Assembly (NCBI GenBank): GCA_026708325.1
Contig: JAPOVC010000026.1
Location: 1-64,000 of the forward strand
Direction of reading: 5' to 3'
DNA length: 64,000 nucleotides
From: Anaerolineaceae bacterium
GTDB taxonomy: Bacteria > Chloroflexota > Anaerolineae > Aggregatilineales > Phototrophicaceae
This document shows positions 50,712-58,743 of this stretch, piece after piece (within the stretch, counting starts at the first letter, position 1; every line of letters starts with the position of its first letter). The position numbers were made by a program, and so were the translations under genes. Under the pieces are notes generated by a model. That model saw nothing but the letters and a program-made list of their open reading frames with translations, searched no databases and had not been told where the DNA came from.

Positions 50712-50784
50712 GGTGGGTGATGGGGCTCGAACCCACAACACTCGGAACCACAATCCGATGCTCTACCTTTGAGCTACACCCACC
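50712..50784 (-). tRNA. tRNA-His(GTG)
   Basis: Read on the minus strand: 7-bp acceptor (GTGGGTG with CACCCAC), an extra G-1 opposite C73 as in all tRNA-His, anticodon loop with GTG, and TpsiC loop GGTTCGAGCC. The CCA end is not encoded. Coordinates include G-1. Confidence 0.95.
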
Positions 50785-50841
50785 GTGCGCGCGCGCAGTT
50801 TACCACGCCAGCCGGCGAATTCCAGCCGCAGTCAGGCGCAA

Positions 50842-51597
50842 TCACTGGCCCAGACAGGCCAGCATCCGGTCCGGATGATCGCTGACGATGCCATCGACGC
50901 CCAATGACTCGAGCTCCCGCGCCCGCGCCTCATCGTTGACGGTCCAGGTATTGACCAGATAGCCGTCAGCCCTGGCGGCCTGCATGAAGGCCTCGTCGAT
51001 TTCTTCATGGCCGGGGTGCAACACCTCACAGGGGACGGAGCGCCACATCTCTGACAATTCGGCCGGCATGCCCACAAAGGTCAACCGGGCGAGCGGAATT
51101 TGCGGCAAAATGGCGCGAAAGCGCTGCAGGGCCAGGGGATTGAAGGAAGAAACCAGGACACGACCCTCCAGTCCTGCCCTGCCAATCTCTTCGGCAACGA
51201 CCCGTTCAATGCCATCATCCTGGGGCGGCAGGGTCTTGATTTCCACGTTTATCAGCAAGCGCCGTCCCACTGCCTCAAACACTTCCGCCAGCGTGGGGAT
51301 TTGCGTGCCGCGCCAGGCCGCATCGAACCAGGACCCGGCGTCCAGCGCCTTCAACTGAGACAAAGTCATTTCGGAGACGTTGCCGCTGCCGTCTGTGGTG
51401 GCATCCACGGTGAAATCATGGATGACGACGGCATGACCGTCGCGTGAAAGCTGAACGTCCAGTTCAACGCCATCCGCGCCCAGGTCGGCAGCCCTTTCGA
51501 AGGCCGCCAGGGTATTCATGGGCGCGGCGGCGCTGAACCCGCGGTGCCCGTAAACCATGGGGCGCTCGCGCAGCCAGGTCGCCAGGTTAGTCGACAT
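50842..51597 (-). CDS. glycerophosphodiester phosphodiesterase family protein
   Basis: This 251-residue TIM-barrel enzyme has the family signature: VYGHRGFSAAAPMNTLAAFERAADLGADGVELDVQLSRDGHAVVIHDFTVDATTDGSG. His-Arg after the first strand, Glu-x-Asp at the second and His in the third form the calcium and phosphate site, and 'INVEIKT' with SSFNPLAL gives the later strands. It hydrolyses glycerophosphodiesters to glycerol-3-phosphate and an alcohol. No signal peptide suggests a cytoplasmic UgpQ-like role. The start is ATG at 51597; it overlaps the end of the Rieske gene by 11 bases. It is last in the suf cluster strand order, probably by read-through. Confidence 0.9.
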   Translation of the reverse strand: MSTNLATWLRERPMVYGHRGFSAAAPMNTLAAFERAADLGADGVELDVQLSRDGHAVVIHDFTVDATTDGSGNVSEMTLSQLKALDAGSWFDAAWRGTQIPTLAEVFEAVGRRLLINVEIKTLPPQDDGIERVVAEEIGRAGLEGRVLVSSFNPLALQRFRAILPQIPLARLTFVGMPAELSEMWRSVPCEVLHPGHEEIDEAFMQAARADGYLVNTWTVNDEARARELESLGVDGIVSDHPDRMLACLGQ

Positions 51598-51907
51598 CGT
51601 CCAGGCCAATCTGCACGTTTCCGTTCTGGATGCGGACAGGATAGATCTTTAGCGGTCGCACCGCCGGAGGCATGGTGACCGAACCATCCCGCAGGTCAAA
51701 GCGGGCGTAGTGCCGCGGGCATTCGATTTCACAGCCCAGCAAGCGGCCGTCCGCCAGCGGCCCGTCGTCGTGAGTACAGACGTCGGCCACAGCGTAATGT
51801 TCTCCGTCCACGTTGAAAAGCGCGATGACGTGATGGGCAACCTCGAACACGATGCGCTCGCCCGGCACAAGCTCGTCGCTGGTGGCGACGTCAACCCAGA
51901 CCATCAC
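51587..51907 (-). CDS. Rieske-type [2Fe-2S] ferredoxin protein
   Basis: This 106-residue soluble protein is a Rieske domain: CTH at 44-46 and CPRH at 63-66 (C-x-H-x16-C-x2-H) bind the [2Fe-2S] cluster; VADVCTHDDGPLADGRLLGCEIECPRHYARFDLRDG is the NirD/ferredoxin-type core. It follows SufU with an ATGA overlap at 51904-51907 and is followed by GDPD. In Suf clusters of related bacteria a Rieske gene is often found next to sufD and sufU. It is probably an electron donor for cluster assembly or for an oxygenase. Confidence 0.9.
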   Translation of the reverse strand: MMVWVDVATSDELVPGERIVFEVAHHVIALFNVDGEHYAVADVCTHDDGPLADGRLLGCEIECPRHYARFDLRDGSVTMPPAVRPLKIYPVRIQNGNVQIGLDDVD

Positions 51908-52275
51908 GCCAGCCCTTCAGACCCGACCGACAGGGCCTTCAGCGGCAAAAGGCCGCACTTGATCCGGTTAAGCGCCAGCGGAATGCCGATCATGTCCAGC
52001 ATTTCCTCACGGGTGATTTGCCGCGCCTCGGTCAGTGACTGCCCCAGAATGCGTTCTGCCAGCATGGATGCGCTCGCCTGGCAAATGGCGCAGCCCTCCG
52101 CGTCCCAGGCGACGGCGCTAATTCGTCCCTCTGAATCGAGTCGCAAGGTCAGGCGCAGGCGATCGCCACAAAGGGGATTGTCTTCCTCATGATCGATGTC
52201 GGCGGGGTCCAGAATGCCGGGGTAGCGCGGATTGCGGGCATGGTCCAGGATGATCTCGCGTTGCAGATCGTCCAT
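51904..52275 (-). CDS. sufU: iron-sulfur cluster assembly scaffold/sulfur-relay protein
   Basis: This 123-residue protein is IscU-like without its own cysteine desulfurase nearby. LQREIILDHARNPRYPG is the N-terminal signature. Metal/sulfur ligands C36 (NPLCGD), C62 with C65 (GCAICQAS; relatives usually have Ser at the second position, so an extra Cys is present) and C107 (RIKCGLLPLKAL) are all visible. It would accept sulfur from SufS and pass it to SufBCD. It is preceded, 11 bases upstream, by a GH32 relic and then sufD; the ATG is preceded by AAGGAGGG, a strong ribosome-binding site. It is coupled to the Rieske gene. Confidence 0.9.
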   Translation of the reverse strand: MDDLQREIILDHARNPRYPGILDPADIDHEEDNPLCGDRLRLTLRLDSEGRISAVAWDAEGCAICQASASMLAERILGQSLTEARQITREEMLDMIGIPLALNRIKCGLLPLKALSVGSEGLA

Positions 52276-52286
52276 CGCGCCCTCCT

Positions 52287-52403
52287 TCAGCCCTCGTTGT
52301 TCCAGATGCTCGCCAGGCGACCGCCTTCAGGCGTTTTAAACAGCCGCAACTCACGCGGCAGGGTCATGGCTCCGCGCCAGGTAGAGGCCGGGATGTCAGC
52401 CGC
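52287..52403 (-). pseudogene. relic of a glycoside hydrolase family 32 (levanase/sucrase) C-terminus
   Basis: In the minus-strand frame the stretch AADIPASTWRGAMTLPREL matches the C-terminal start of GH32 enzymes: I-P-x-S-x-W-R-G-A-M-T-L-P-R-E-L. Only about 36 residues plus a stop remain. The frame upstream of it is swallowed by the end of sufD (8 bases overlap) and has no GH32 catalytic motifs. It lies between sufD and sufU, with no start signal. The relic suggests a gene deletion or recombination at this point. Confidence 0.6.
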
Positions 52404-53751
52404 CCACACCATTGCTGCCGACGATCTTGCTCTCGACCCTGGCCTGCAACCGCTCCCGCACGCGCTCAAAGGGCACTCTCTCCAGCAACTCGTCAAAGAA
52501 GCCCTTGATGACCATCAGTTCCGCCTCGGGACGGGAAATGCCGCGGCTCATCAGGTAGAAGATCGGCTCTTCCTCAAGCGTGCCGAAGGTCGCTGCATGC
52601 GAACACTTGACGTCGTCGGCCTCGATTTCCAGACCGGGGATGGCGTCCATGCGCGCGTCGTCACCCAGCAGCATGTTGCGGCAGGCCTGAAATCCATCGA
52701 TGCGCTGCATGCCGGGCAGCGACTTGATCATGCCCTGCCACAGCGTGCGCGCGTGGTCCCGGGCGGCGCCCTTGAAGAGCAGGTCGGATCGGGTCAGTGG
52801 CGCGTTGTGGTTTTGCTGCGTGTCGAGATCAAGCATTTGCCGGCCGTCGGCGAAGAAGAAGCCGGACATGCGACCCGTCGCACCCTGACCGTCGATATCG
52901 AGTTCGAGGAAGGCCTTGGTCAGGTGACTGCCCGTTACCCCCAGCACCCAGTCCAGACTGGCATCCCGGCCGACTCGCGCCCGCTGGTGACTGAATTCCC
53001 AGGTGTTGCGGTTCCAGTCCTGCAGGGACACGCAGGTCAGATTGGCGTTGGCCGCAAGCAACAGTTCCGTCGCGCCGATCCAGGCCGCCTGCTCATCCGT
53101 CTCCGCCGAGGCATATTCGACCTGTAGCGTGGCCTGGGCGCTTTCCTCCAGCACCACCAGCACGTGGCCCAGGCTGACCCCGGGCTGCGTGTTGTACATC
53201 ACTACGTGGAAGGGCAATTCCGCCACCACGTTGCGCGGCACGTAAAGCAGGACGCCGTGAGTCCACAGGGCGGCGTGCAGGGCGGCGAACTTGCCGTCGC
53301 CGGGGCGCACGGCCCGGGTCAGCAGGTGCAGCCGCAGCAGGTCACCGTGCTCGCGGGCCGCACTGCCCAAATCCTGAAACAGCACGCCTTTTTCAGCCAG
53401 CGAAGATGCGAATTCACCCCGCTGCAGGCGTCCGTCCACGAAAACCAGCGAGCCACCCTCGCCGGCGCCCACCAGGGGTTCCAGATTGACGGCCGGCACG
53501 GCGTCCAGGCCGGCATCGGAAACGGGGAATCGTCCGGCCTCCGGCCAGCGCAGACCGCGAATGTCCGTTCGCCGCCACTCTTCGTCATTGAGCGTGGGCA
53601 TTGGCGTCGCAGCGGCGATCTCCCAGGCCGCGAGACGCGCTTCCAGCAACCAACACGGCTCATCGCGCGCCGCAGACAGTTCTTCAACGTCCGATCGCGT
53701 CCATGCGGGTTCCCTGCGCGCGACACCACGCCTTCTGGCGACTACAACCAT
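52396..53751 (-). CDS. sufD: Fe-S cluster assembly protein SufD
   Basis: This 451-residue scaffold subunit belongs to the SufB/SufD family. It has an N-terminal helical part to about residue 130 and then a right-handed parallel beta-helix. The C-terminus SRGISRPEAELMVIKGFFDELLERVPFERVRERLQARVESKIVG is the shared family end. A conserved His lies in the LDTQQNHNAPLTRSDLLFKGAARDHART region (about 320-345). ATG at 53751 has AGGAG six bases upstream. It follows sufB by 78 bases and is followed by the GH32 relic and sufU, not by sufS. Together with SufB and SufC it forms the SufBC2D complex for building [4Fe-4S] clusters. Confidence 0.92.
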   Translation of the reverse strand: MVVVARRRGVARREPAWTRSDVEELSAARDEPCWLLEARLAAWEIAAATPMPTLNDEEWRRTDIRGLRWPEAGRFPVSDAGLDAVPAVNLEPLVGAGEGGSLVFVDGRLQRGEFASSLAEKGVLFQDLGSAAREHGDLLRLHLLTRAVRPGDGKFAALHAALWTHGVLLYVPRNVVAELPFHVVMYNTQPGVSLGHVLVVLEESAQATLQVEYASAETDEQAAWIGATELLLAANANLTCVSLQDWNRNTWEFSHQRARVGRDASLDWVLGVTGSHLTKAFLELDIDGQGATGRMSGFFFADGRQMLDLDTQQNHNAPLTRSDLLFKGAARDHARTLWQGMIKSLPGMQRIDGFQACRNMLLGDDARMDAIPGLEIEADDVKCSHAATFGTLEEEPIFYLMSRGISRPEAELMVIKGFFDELLERVPFERVRERLQARVESKIVGSNGVGG

Positions 53752-53829
53752 TTATGCTCCTGAAATGTTGATACGATTGTGCAGGTCGTTTGTTCGAGTG
53801 AATCGCTCACCGACTAACGCTCGGCCCGG

Positions 53830-55284
53830 TCAACCGATGGAACCTTCCAGCTGGATCTGCACCAGCCGGTTGAGTTCTAGCGCGTACTCCATGGGCAATT
53901 CCTTGACCAGCGGCTCGATGAAGCCGTTGACGATCATCGCATTGGCCTCGTCTTCACTGAGCCCGCGGCTCATCGCGTAGAACAGCTGGTCCTCACCGAC
54001 CTTGCTGACCGACGCCTCGTGCCCCATCGTGACCTTGCGCGAGTCGATCTCAATATAGGGCCAGGTGTCGGAACGGCTGGCATCGTCGAGCAGCAGGGCA
54101 TCGCAGACCACGTTGCTCTTGATGTTGTCGGCATCCTCGACGACCTTCAGAAGACCACGATAGCTGGCGCGCCCTCCATCCTTGCTGATCGACTTGCTGA
54201 TGATCTGGCTGGTGGTGTTGGGGGCAAGGTGCGTGATTTTCGCGCCGGCGTCCTGATGCTGCCCGGCGCCGGCAAATGCGATCGACAGGACCTCGCCATG
54301 CGCGCCCTCTTCCATCAGCAGGACGGCGGGGTACTTCATGGTCAGTTTGCTGCCCAGATTGGCATCGACCCACTCCATCGTTGCGTTGCGATGGGCCTGG
54401 GCGCGTTTGGTCACCAGGTTGTAAACGTTGTTGGACCAGTTCTGAATGGTCGTGTAGCGGCAGCGGCCGCCTTCCTTGACGACGATTTCCACAACCGCGC
54501 TGTGCAGGCTGTCGGAACTGTAGGTGGGCGCCGTGCAGCCCTCTACATAGTGCACCCATGCGCCTTCGTCGACGATGATCAGGGTGCGTTCGAACTGGCC
54601 CATGTTGCGCGTGTTGATGCGGAAATAGGCTTGCAGCGGCATTTCCACGTGCACGCCCGGAGGCACGTAAATGAACGAACCGCCCGACCACACGGCGGAA
54701 TTCAGCGCCGCAAACTTGTTGTCGTTCAGGGGGATGACCGTCCCGAAGTACTCCCGTACAAGTTCGGGATATTCGCGCAGCCCGCTGTCCATATCGAGGA
54801 AAATGACGCCCTTGCTCTCCAGGTCCTCGCGAATGTTGTGGTAGACCGACTCGGAATCGTATTGCGCGCTGACGCCCTGCAGATACTTTTGCTCCGCTTC
54901 CGGGATGCCCAGGCGATCAAAGGTGTCCTTGATTTCCGCCGGCACGTCTTCCCAGTCGCGTTCCGTCTGGTCCGTAGCGCGCACGTAGTAATAGATGTCG
55001 TCGAATTTGATGTCGTTCAGCAAGGCCGTGTTGCCCCAGTCCGGCATCGGACGTTCGCAGAAATGCTCGTAGGCCTTGAGGCGAAATTCGGTCATCCAGG
55101 CCGGCTCGCCCTTCATCTCGCTGATCTGCCGGACCCGCTCGGCATCCAGTCCCTTCTCGCTGACGTAGCTGTAGTCTACGTCGTCGTCATAGAAGCCGTA
55201 GGTGCTGTCGTAATCACCGCGCACCTCGCGCAGCGCGCTTTCCTCGGCGGTCAGTTGCTTTTCGCTCTTAACCAGTCCGTTCAT
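53830..55284 (-). CDS. sufB: Fe-S cluster assembly protein SufB
   Basis: This 484-residue core subunit of SufBC2D has the N-terminal motif [23 protein letters not shown] and [13 protein letters not shown]. The beta-helix contains [21 protein letters not shown] with the sulfur-acceptor Cys. The C-terminal [50 protein letters not shown] is the family end. ATG at 55284 has GGGAGAAG before it and overlaps the sufC stop by ATGA. An upstream in-frame start at 55335 would overlap sufC by 51 bases. Confidence 0.94.
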   Translation of the reverse strand: MNGLVKSEKQLTAEESALREVRGDYDSTYGFYDDDVDYSYVSEKGLDAERVRQISEMKGEPAWMTEFRLKAYEHFCERPMPDWGNTALLNDIKFDDIYYYVRATDQTERDWEDVPAEIKDTFDRLGIPEAEQKYLQGVSAQYDSESVYHNIREDLESKGVIFLDMDSGLREYPELVREYFGTVIPLNDNKFAALNSAVWSGGSFIYVPPGVHVEMPLQAYFRINTRNMGQFERTLIIVDEGAWVHYVEGCTAPTYSSDSLHSAVVEIVVKEGGRCRYTTIQNWSNNVYNLVTKRAQAHRNATMEWVDANLGSKLTMKYPAVLLMEEGAHGEVLSIAFAGAGQHQDAGAKITHLAPNTTSQIISKSISKDGGRASYRGLLKVVEDADNIKSNVVCDALLLDDASRSDTWPYIEIDSRKVTMGHEASVSKVGEDQLFYAMSRGLSEDEANAMIVNGFIEPLVKELPMEYALELNRLVQIQLEGSIG

Positions 55285-56075
55285 GTCGCTTCTCCCGCCA
55301 CAAGCTCTGCTTCGCCGTATTTGGCCCGCAACCACTCATAGCCACTTTCCTCAAGCTTGAGTGCCAGTTGCGAGTCGCCACTCTCGACGACCTGGCCATT
55401 CATCATGATATGCACGTAGTCCGGCTTGATGTAATTCAGGATGCGCTGGTAATGGGTGATGACCAGCACGCCCAGTTCCGGCCCGCGCAGACGATTGACG
55501 CCTTCGGCAACAATGCGTAGTGCATCGATGTCCAGGCCGGAATCGGTCTCATCCAGGACTGCCACGCGCGGCTCCAGCGTCGCCAGCTGCAGAATCTCGG
55601 CGCGCTTTTTCTCACCGCCGCTGAAGCCTTCGTTCAGATAGCGACCGGCGAAGCCCTGGTCCATGTTCAGTTCCGCCATCTTGCGTCGCAGCAAACGAAT
55701 GAACTGTGGCACCGGCATGCCCTTGCTGTCCGGGTCCGCGGCCTTCATGCGCGAACTCAGGGCGTGGCGCAAAAAGTTCGCGACGGTCACGCCCGGTATG
55801 GAGACCGGATATTGAAAGGCCAGAAAGAGGCCCGCGCGACTGCGTTCGTCCGGCTCCATTTCCAGCAGATCGTCGCCGTCGAAATGGATGCTGCCGGAAA
55901 CCACCTCGTATGCCGGGTTGCCCATCAACACGTTGGCCAGTGTACTCTTGCCGGAGCCGTTGGGGCCCATCAGGGCATGCACCTCGCCCTGCCTGATCGT
56001 CAGGGAAACGCCGCGCAGGATGACTTCTCCGGTCTCCTCCACAGCGACGTGCAATTCGCGGATTTCAAGCGCCAT
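55281..56075 (-). CDS. sufC: Fe-S cluster assembly ATPase SufC
   Basis: This 264-residue soluble ABC ATPase of the Suf system has Walker [10 protein letters not shown] (37-45), Q-loop in [16 protein letters not shown] signature [16 protein letters not shown], Walker [15 protein letters not shown] and H-loop in [10 protein letters not shown]. It powers conformational change of SufBD during cluster assembly. It heads the operon, and a consensus promoter lies 67-96 bases upstream, with an inverted repeat between promoter and gene. ATG at 56075 has GAGGGAG ten bases upstream. Confidence 0.95.
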   Translation of the reverse strand: MALEIRELHVAVEETGEVILRGVSLTIRQGEVHALMGPNGSGKSTLANVLMGNPAYEVVSGSIHFDGDDLLEMEPDERSRAGLFLAFQYPVSIPGVTVANFLRHALSSRMKAADPDSKGMPVPQFIRLLRRKMAELNMDQGFAGRYLNEGFSGGEKKRAEILQLATLEPRVAVLDETDSGLDIDALRIVAEGVNRLRGPELGVLVITHYQRILNYIKPDYVHIMMNGQVVESGDSQLALKLEESGYEWLRAKYGEAELVAGEAT

Positions 56076-56106
56076 GCAGTGGCCACTCCCTCAGAATATA
56101 CGCCAG

Positions 56107-56134
56107 TTAACCATGTTTGATAACCAATGGTGAA
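56107..56134. promoter_or_regulatory. imperfect inverted repeat downstream of the suf promoter, possible operator
   Basis: TTAACCAT (56107-56114) and ATGGTGAA (56127-56134) pair except for one position across 12 bases. It occupies roughly the first 28 transcribed bases after the predicted suf start, a repressor-type position. The direct repeat TAACCA also occurs in it (56108-56113 and 56121-56126). Confidence 0.4.
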
Positions 56135-56141
56135 CAATCGC

Positions 56142-56171
56142 AGTATAGCAGTCCGGCGGGCCAAATGTCAA
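56142..56171 (-). promoter_or_regulatory. sigma-70 promoter of the suf operon
   Basis: On the minus strand TTGACA (56171-56166, full consensus) and TATACT (56147-56142) are 18 bases apart. Predicted start near 56135, 60 bases before sufC. The same -10 region lies upstream of the divergent sufT-like gene. Confidence 0.6.
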
Positions 56172-56266
56172 CCGGCAGCGCCTCGCGTCGTCTGGCCGCC
56201 AGGGCCCGCCATGTGGTAGGATCACCGCTTGGAAGTGCCTATCGATTGCCCTTGCAGGGAATGGCC

Positions 56267-56581
56267 ATGACGGAACAGCAGGACGTACAAACCCGGGAAG
56301 AGGGCCTGATGCAGGCGCTGCGTCAGGTGATCGACCCCGAAATCGGCATGAACATCATCGAACTGGGCCTCGTCCGGGGCGCAGATATCCATGACGATCG
56401 CGCGCACGTCACCATGATCATGACGACGCCCTTCTGCCCTTATGCTCCCCAGTTGCTGGAGCAGACGCGTCGCACTGCCCAGGAGTTCCTTGACGTGCCG
56501 ACCACGATCGAAATGGGTCTCGAAATGTGGGACCCCTCGATGATGGAAGAGGGGCTGGCGGACGACTGGGGACTGCTTTAG
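56267..56581 (+). CDS. DUF59/MIP18 family protein (SufT-like iron-sulfur maturation factor)
   Basis: This 104-residue protein is a MIP18/PaaD domain: LMQALRQVIDPEIGMNIIELGLVRGADIHDDRAHVTMIMTTPFCPYAPQLLEQTRR, with the conserved acidic I-D-P-E-x-G-x-N-I and the Cys in T-x-P-x-C-P. SufT-type proteins help load iron-sulfur clusters onto client proteins. It diverges from sufC, consistent with that role. The start ATG at 56267 has AGGGA six bases upstream; a start at 56261 is possible and one at 56117 is unlikely. It overlaps the convergent multidomain gene by four bases. Confidence 0.88.
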   Translation: MTEQQDVQTREEGLMQALRQVIDPEIGMNIIELGLVRGADIHDDRAHVTMIMTTPFCPYAPQLLEQTRRTAQEFLDVPTTIEMGLEMWDPSMMEEGLADDWGLL

Positions 56582-58707
56582 CCAGACAGACCCGATTCCA
56601 CCGGCCGGTGTCCGGCGATAAAGTCCAGCGGATCAATGTAATTTCGAATCAGGGACATGAAATTGCGGCCCGGCCAGTGACCGGGGTTGCGTTCCAGGGC
56701 CGATGTTGCGCAGAGATCAAAGTGCAATCGAAAGTCCTGGCCGCCGGTGGCGAGGGCCGTTCTGGCGATTTGTTCCCCGCGTCGGACCCGAACGCCGATC
56801 CGCACCTGGATGCCCTCAATATGCATGTAGCGGCTACAGAGCACCCTGCCGCTACCCTGTAGCGGATCGTGGCGAATGACCAGCGTCGGGCCCTTCCCGG
56901 GCAAGGTTCCTGCGAAAGTCACGACTCCGCTGGCACAGGAAAACACGGCGCCTTGCTCTGCCGTTTCGCCCTGGCTGAGATTGACGCCTGGGGTGTAACC
57001 TTCTGCACAGCCCGGGCGCTGCGCAAGCTGGCCGAATGAGTCCCTGGCCCGCCATTCGCCCGGCCACAATTGGGTCCCGCGTCGTTCTCCAACCGTGCCC
57101 GCGGGCGCATCGTAACCATCTGCGAGACCGTCGGCGTTGTTGCCACCTGACGGGTTCAGGCTGCCGCCGGGCATCTCGCGCCAGCGAACGGCGTCGAAGG
57201 CCAGCTCACGGTCGCTCTCGCCGGTATGGTCGGTGAGGAAAACGCTGCCGGCGTCGCTTTCCGTCGAATCGAGTGCGTAGACCCCCAGTGTGACCCACTG
57301 ATTGTTGTAGCGTGACTGATCAACGTCGACCGTCACCGCTGATGACGCTCCACGCACTCCCTGCAACTGATAGCTGGCATTTTGGGTGGAGGCATGGTCC
57401 TCGGGCACAAACACCGCCACCTCACAGGTCATCGAGCGTTCCAGGGTCGGCGTCCAGTGGGCCCAGGTCAGCCTTTGGCTCGATTGCGTCGGCCGATACC
57501 ACACCGGCCAGCCCAGGGGCCCGGCGAATCTCCCGAAGAACTCTCCACCCAGATAGCTTCCCCTTGAAAACCCTGCATCGTCCGGCCGCACCAACACGAC
57601 GGCGCCGTTTCGCCCTGGAGGGTTTGCCGGGGTGTCATCTGTCGTGTCGTCCGGTTGGTTGACTTCCCTGAACTGTGCCTCACCGATGACCCCCAGGCGC
57701 CACAGGGCAAAGGCCGGCGCGCGAAATCGCCGTTTCGCCAGTGTACGGGCCACGCGGATTTCCGCCGGGTCCGCGTCGCCCTGCAACACCGGCACAATGG
57801 GCAGGCCGTAGTCCTTCCAGACGTCCCAGGCCTCCTTCAGGGCAACTTCCGGCAAGACGCCAAAGGTCACCCAGTAGACCTGGGGGTGAACACTGTCGAC
57901 AAAAGGGCGCCATTCCTGGGGCCATATGTGCCGAAAATGATGGCGGCGCGGGTCCACCGAAATGCCGATGTGAAAATTGCCAGGAATCTGACGACGAATG
58001 CGCAACATGTAAGGTCGAATGCCCTCACGCCCACCCGACCAAAAGCCTGCGTAAGGTTCAACGTCCAGAATCAGGGATCGAACGCCAGGCCGCTGGCAGG
58101 CCTGAATGATCAGGTCGGTCTCGGCTTCGCTGTCCAGACCGCGGGCCACGCACCAGGCGTGGAAATTCATGCCGTAACGCCCCAGCGCGCTCACCCAGCG
58201 ATCAATGCTTTCAGGGCCCGTCAGAGCCAGCTCCGTCTTGCTGTCCCAGCGTCCTTGCCAGTCTGCGCCGGTCTGCTCCGTGCTGTCACAAATCTTGACG
58301 AGAATCTCGGTGACTTGCGGTGCGATGCGATTCAGGCGTTGCGCCAGTTCGTCGATGTTGTTTTCCTGCAGGACTGCGCCCTTCCAGTGCCAGACGGCAA
58401 CCCGTCCGTCATAGGGTGTCGGGTGTTGGTCCGGCTGGCCGGGCCAGTCTTCGATCGGCTCGAAGTCCACGACAAACGCAGCCAGCCAGCCAGCGCGCCA
58501 GGACTGCTCCACCCAGACCCAGTCGTTTACCGTACGGCTGTGGGGGAAGTATCGAAGAACGCTCTTGTCTTCAACGTCACCGATGACGCGATACTGGTCG
58601 CCAGGGCCGGCTCGCAGGTAGGCCCACGCGCCATTGACGTTGACAAGGGCCGGCTGTGGCGCGCCGGGCGCTTGCGGCCGGACGACTGCAGCAGGACCCG
58701 GGCTCAT
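56578..58707 (-). CDS. multidomain protein: SH3b, TIM-barrel, golvesin-like and degenerate LytM domains
   Basis: This is a 709-residue protein. An SH3b-like domain (about 22-80) has NGAWAYLRAGPGDQYRVIGDVEDKSVLRY. A TIM-barrel like segment (about 100-330) has VWHWKGAVLQENNIDELAQRL, ILVKICDSTEQTGADW and SLILDVEPYAGFW. A proline-rich linker follows. A golvesin-like beta domain (about 390-545) has SMTCEVAVFVPEDHASTQNASYQLQ. A LytM-like end (about 570-695) has YMHIEGIQVRIGVRVRRGEQIA and RLHFDL. The LytM zinc ligands look lost: the usual G-x-D reads GVN and the usual H-x-H reads RLH. No signal peptide is evident, although domain types suggest the cell wall. It starts with a strong GGAGGG site and follows selD by 37 bases. 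Confidence 0.75.
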   Translation of the reverse strand: MSPGPAAVVRPQAPGAPQPALVNVNGAWAYLRAGPGDQYRVIGDVEDKSVLRYFPHSRTVNDWVWVEQSWRAGWLAAFVVDFEPIEDWPGQPDQHPTPYDGRVAVWHWKGAVLQENNIDELAQRLNRIAPQVTEILVKICDSTEQTGADWQGRWDSKTELALTGPESIDRWVSALGRYGMNFHAWCVARGLDSEAETDLIIQACQRPGVRSLILDVEPYAGFWSGGREGIRPYMLRIRRQIPGNFHIGISVDPRRHHFRHIWPQEWRPFVDSVHPQVYWVTFGVLPEVALKEAWDVWKDYGLPIVPVLQGDADPAEIRVARTLAKRRFRAPAFALWRLGVIGEAQFREVNQPDDTTDDTPANPPGRNGAVVLVRPDDAGFSRGSYLGGEFFGRFAGPLGWPVWYRPTQSSQRLTWAHWTPTLERSMTCEVAVFVPEDHASTQNASYQLQGVRGASSAVTVDVDQSRYNNQWVTLGVYALDSTESDAGSVFLTDHTGESDRELAFDAVRWREMPGGSLNPSGGNNADGLADGYDAPAGTVGERRGTQLWPGEWRARDSFGQLAQRPGCAEGYTPGVNLSQGETAEQGAVFSCASGVVTFAGTLPGKGPTLVIRHDPLQGSGRVLCSRYMHIEGIQVRIGVRVRRGEQIARTALATGGQDFRLHFDLCATSALERNPGHWPGRNFMSLIRNYIDPLDFIAGHRPVESGLSG

Positions 58708-58743
58708 CTGCCCTCCGGGTTTGGTGGAAATGTTGCTTGCACG

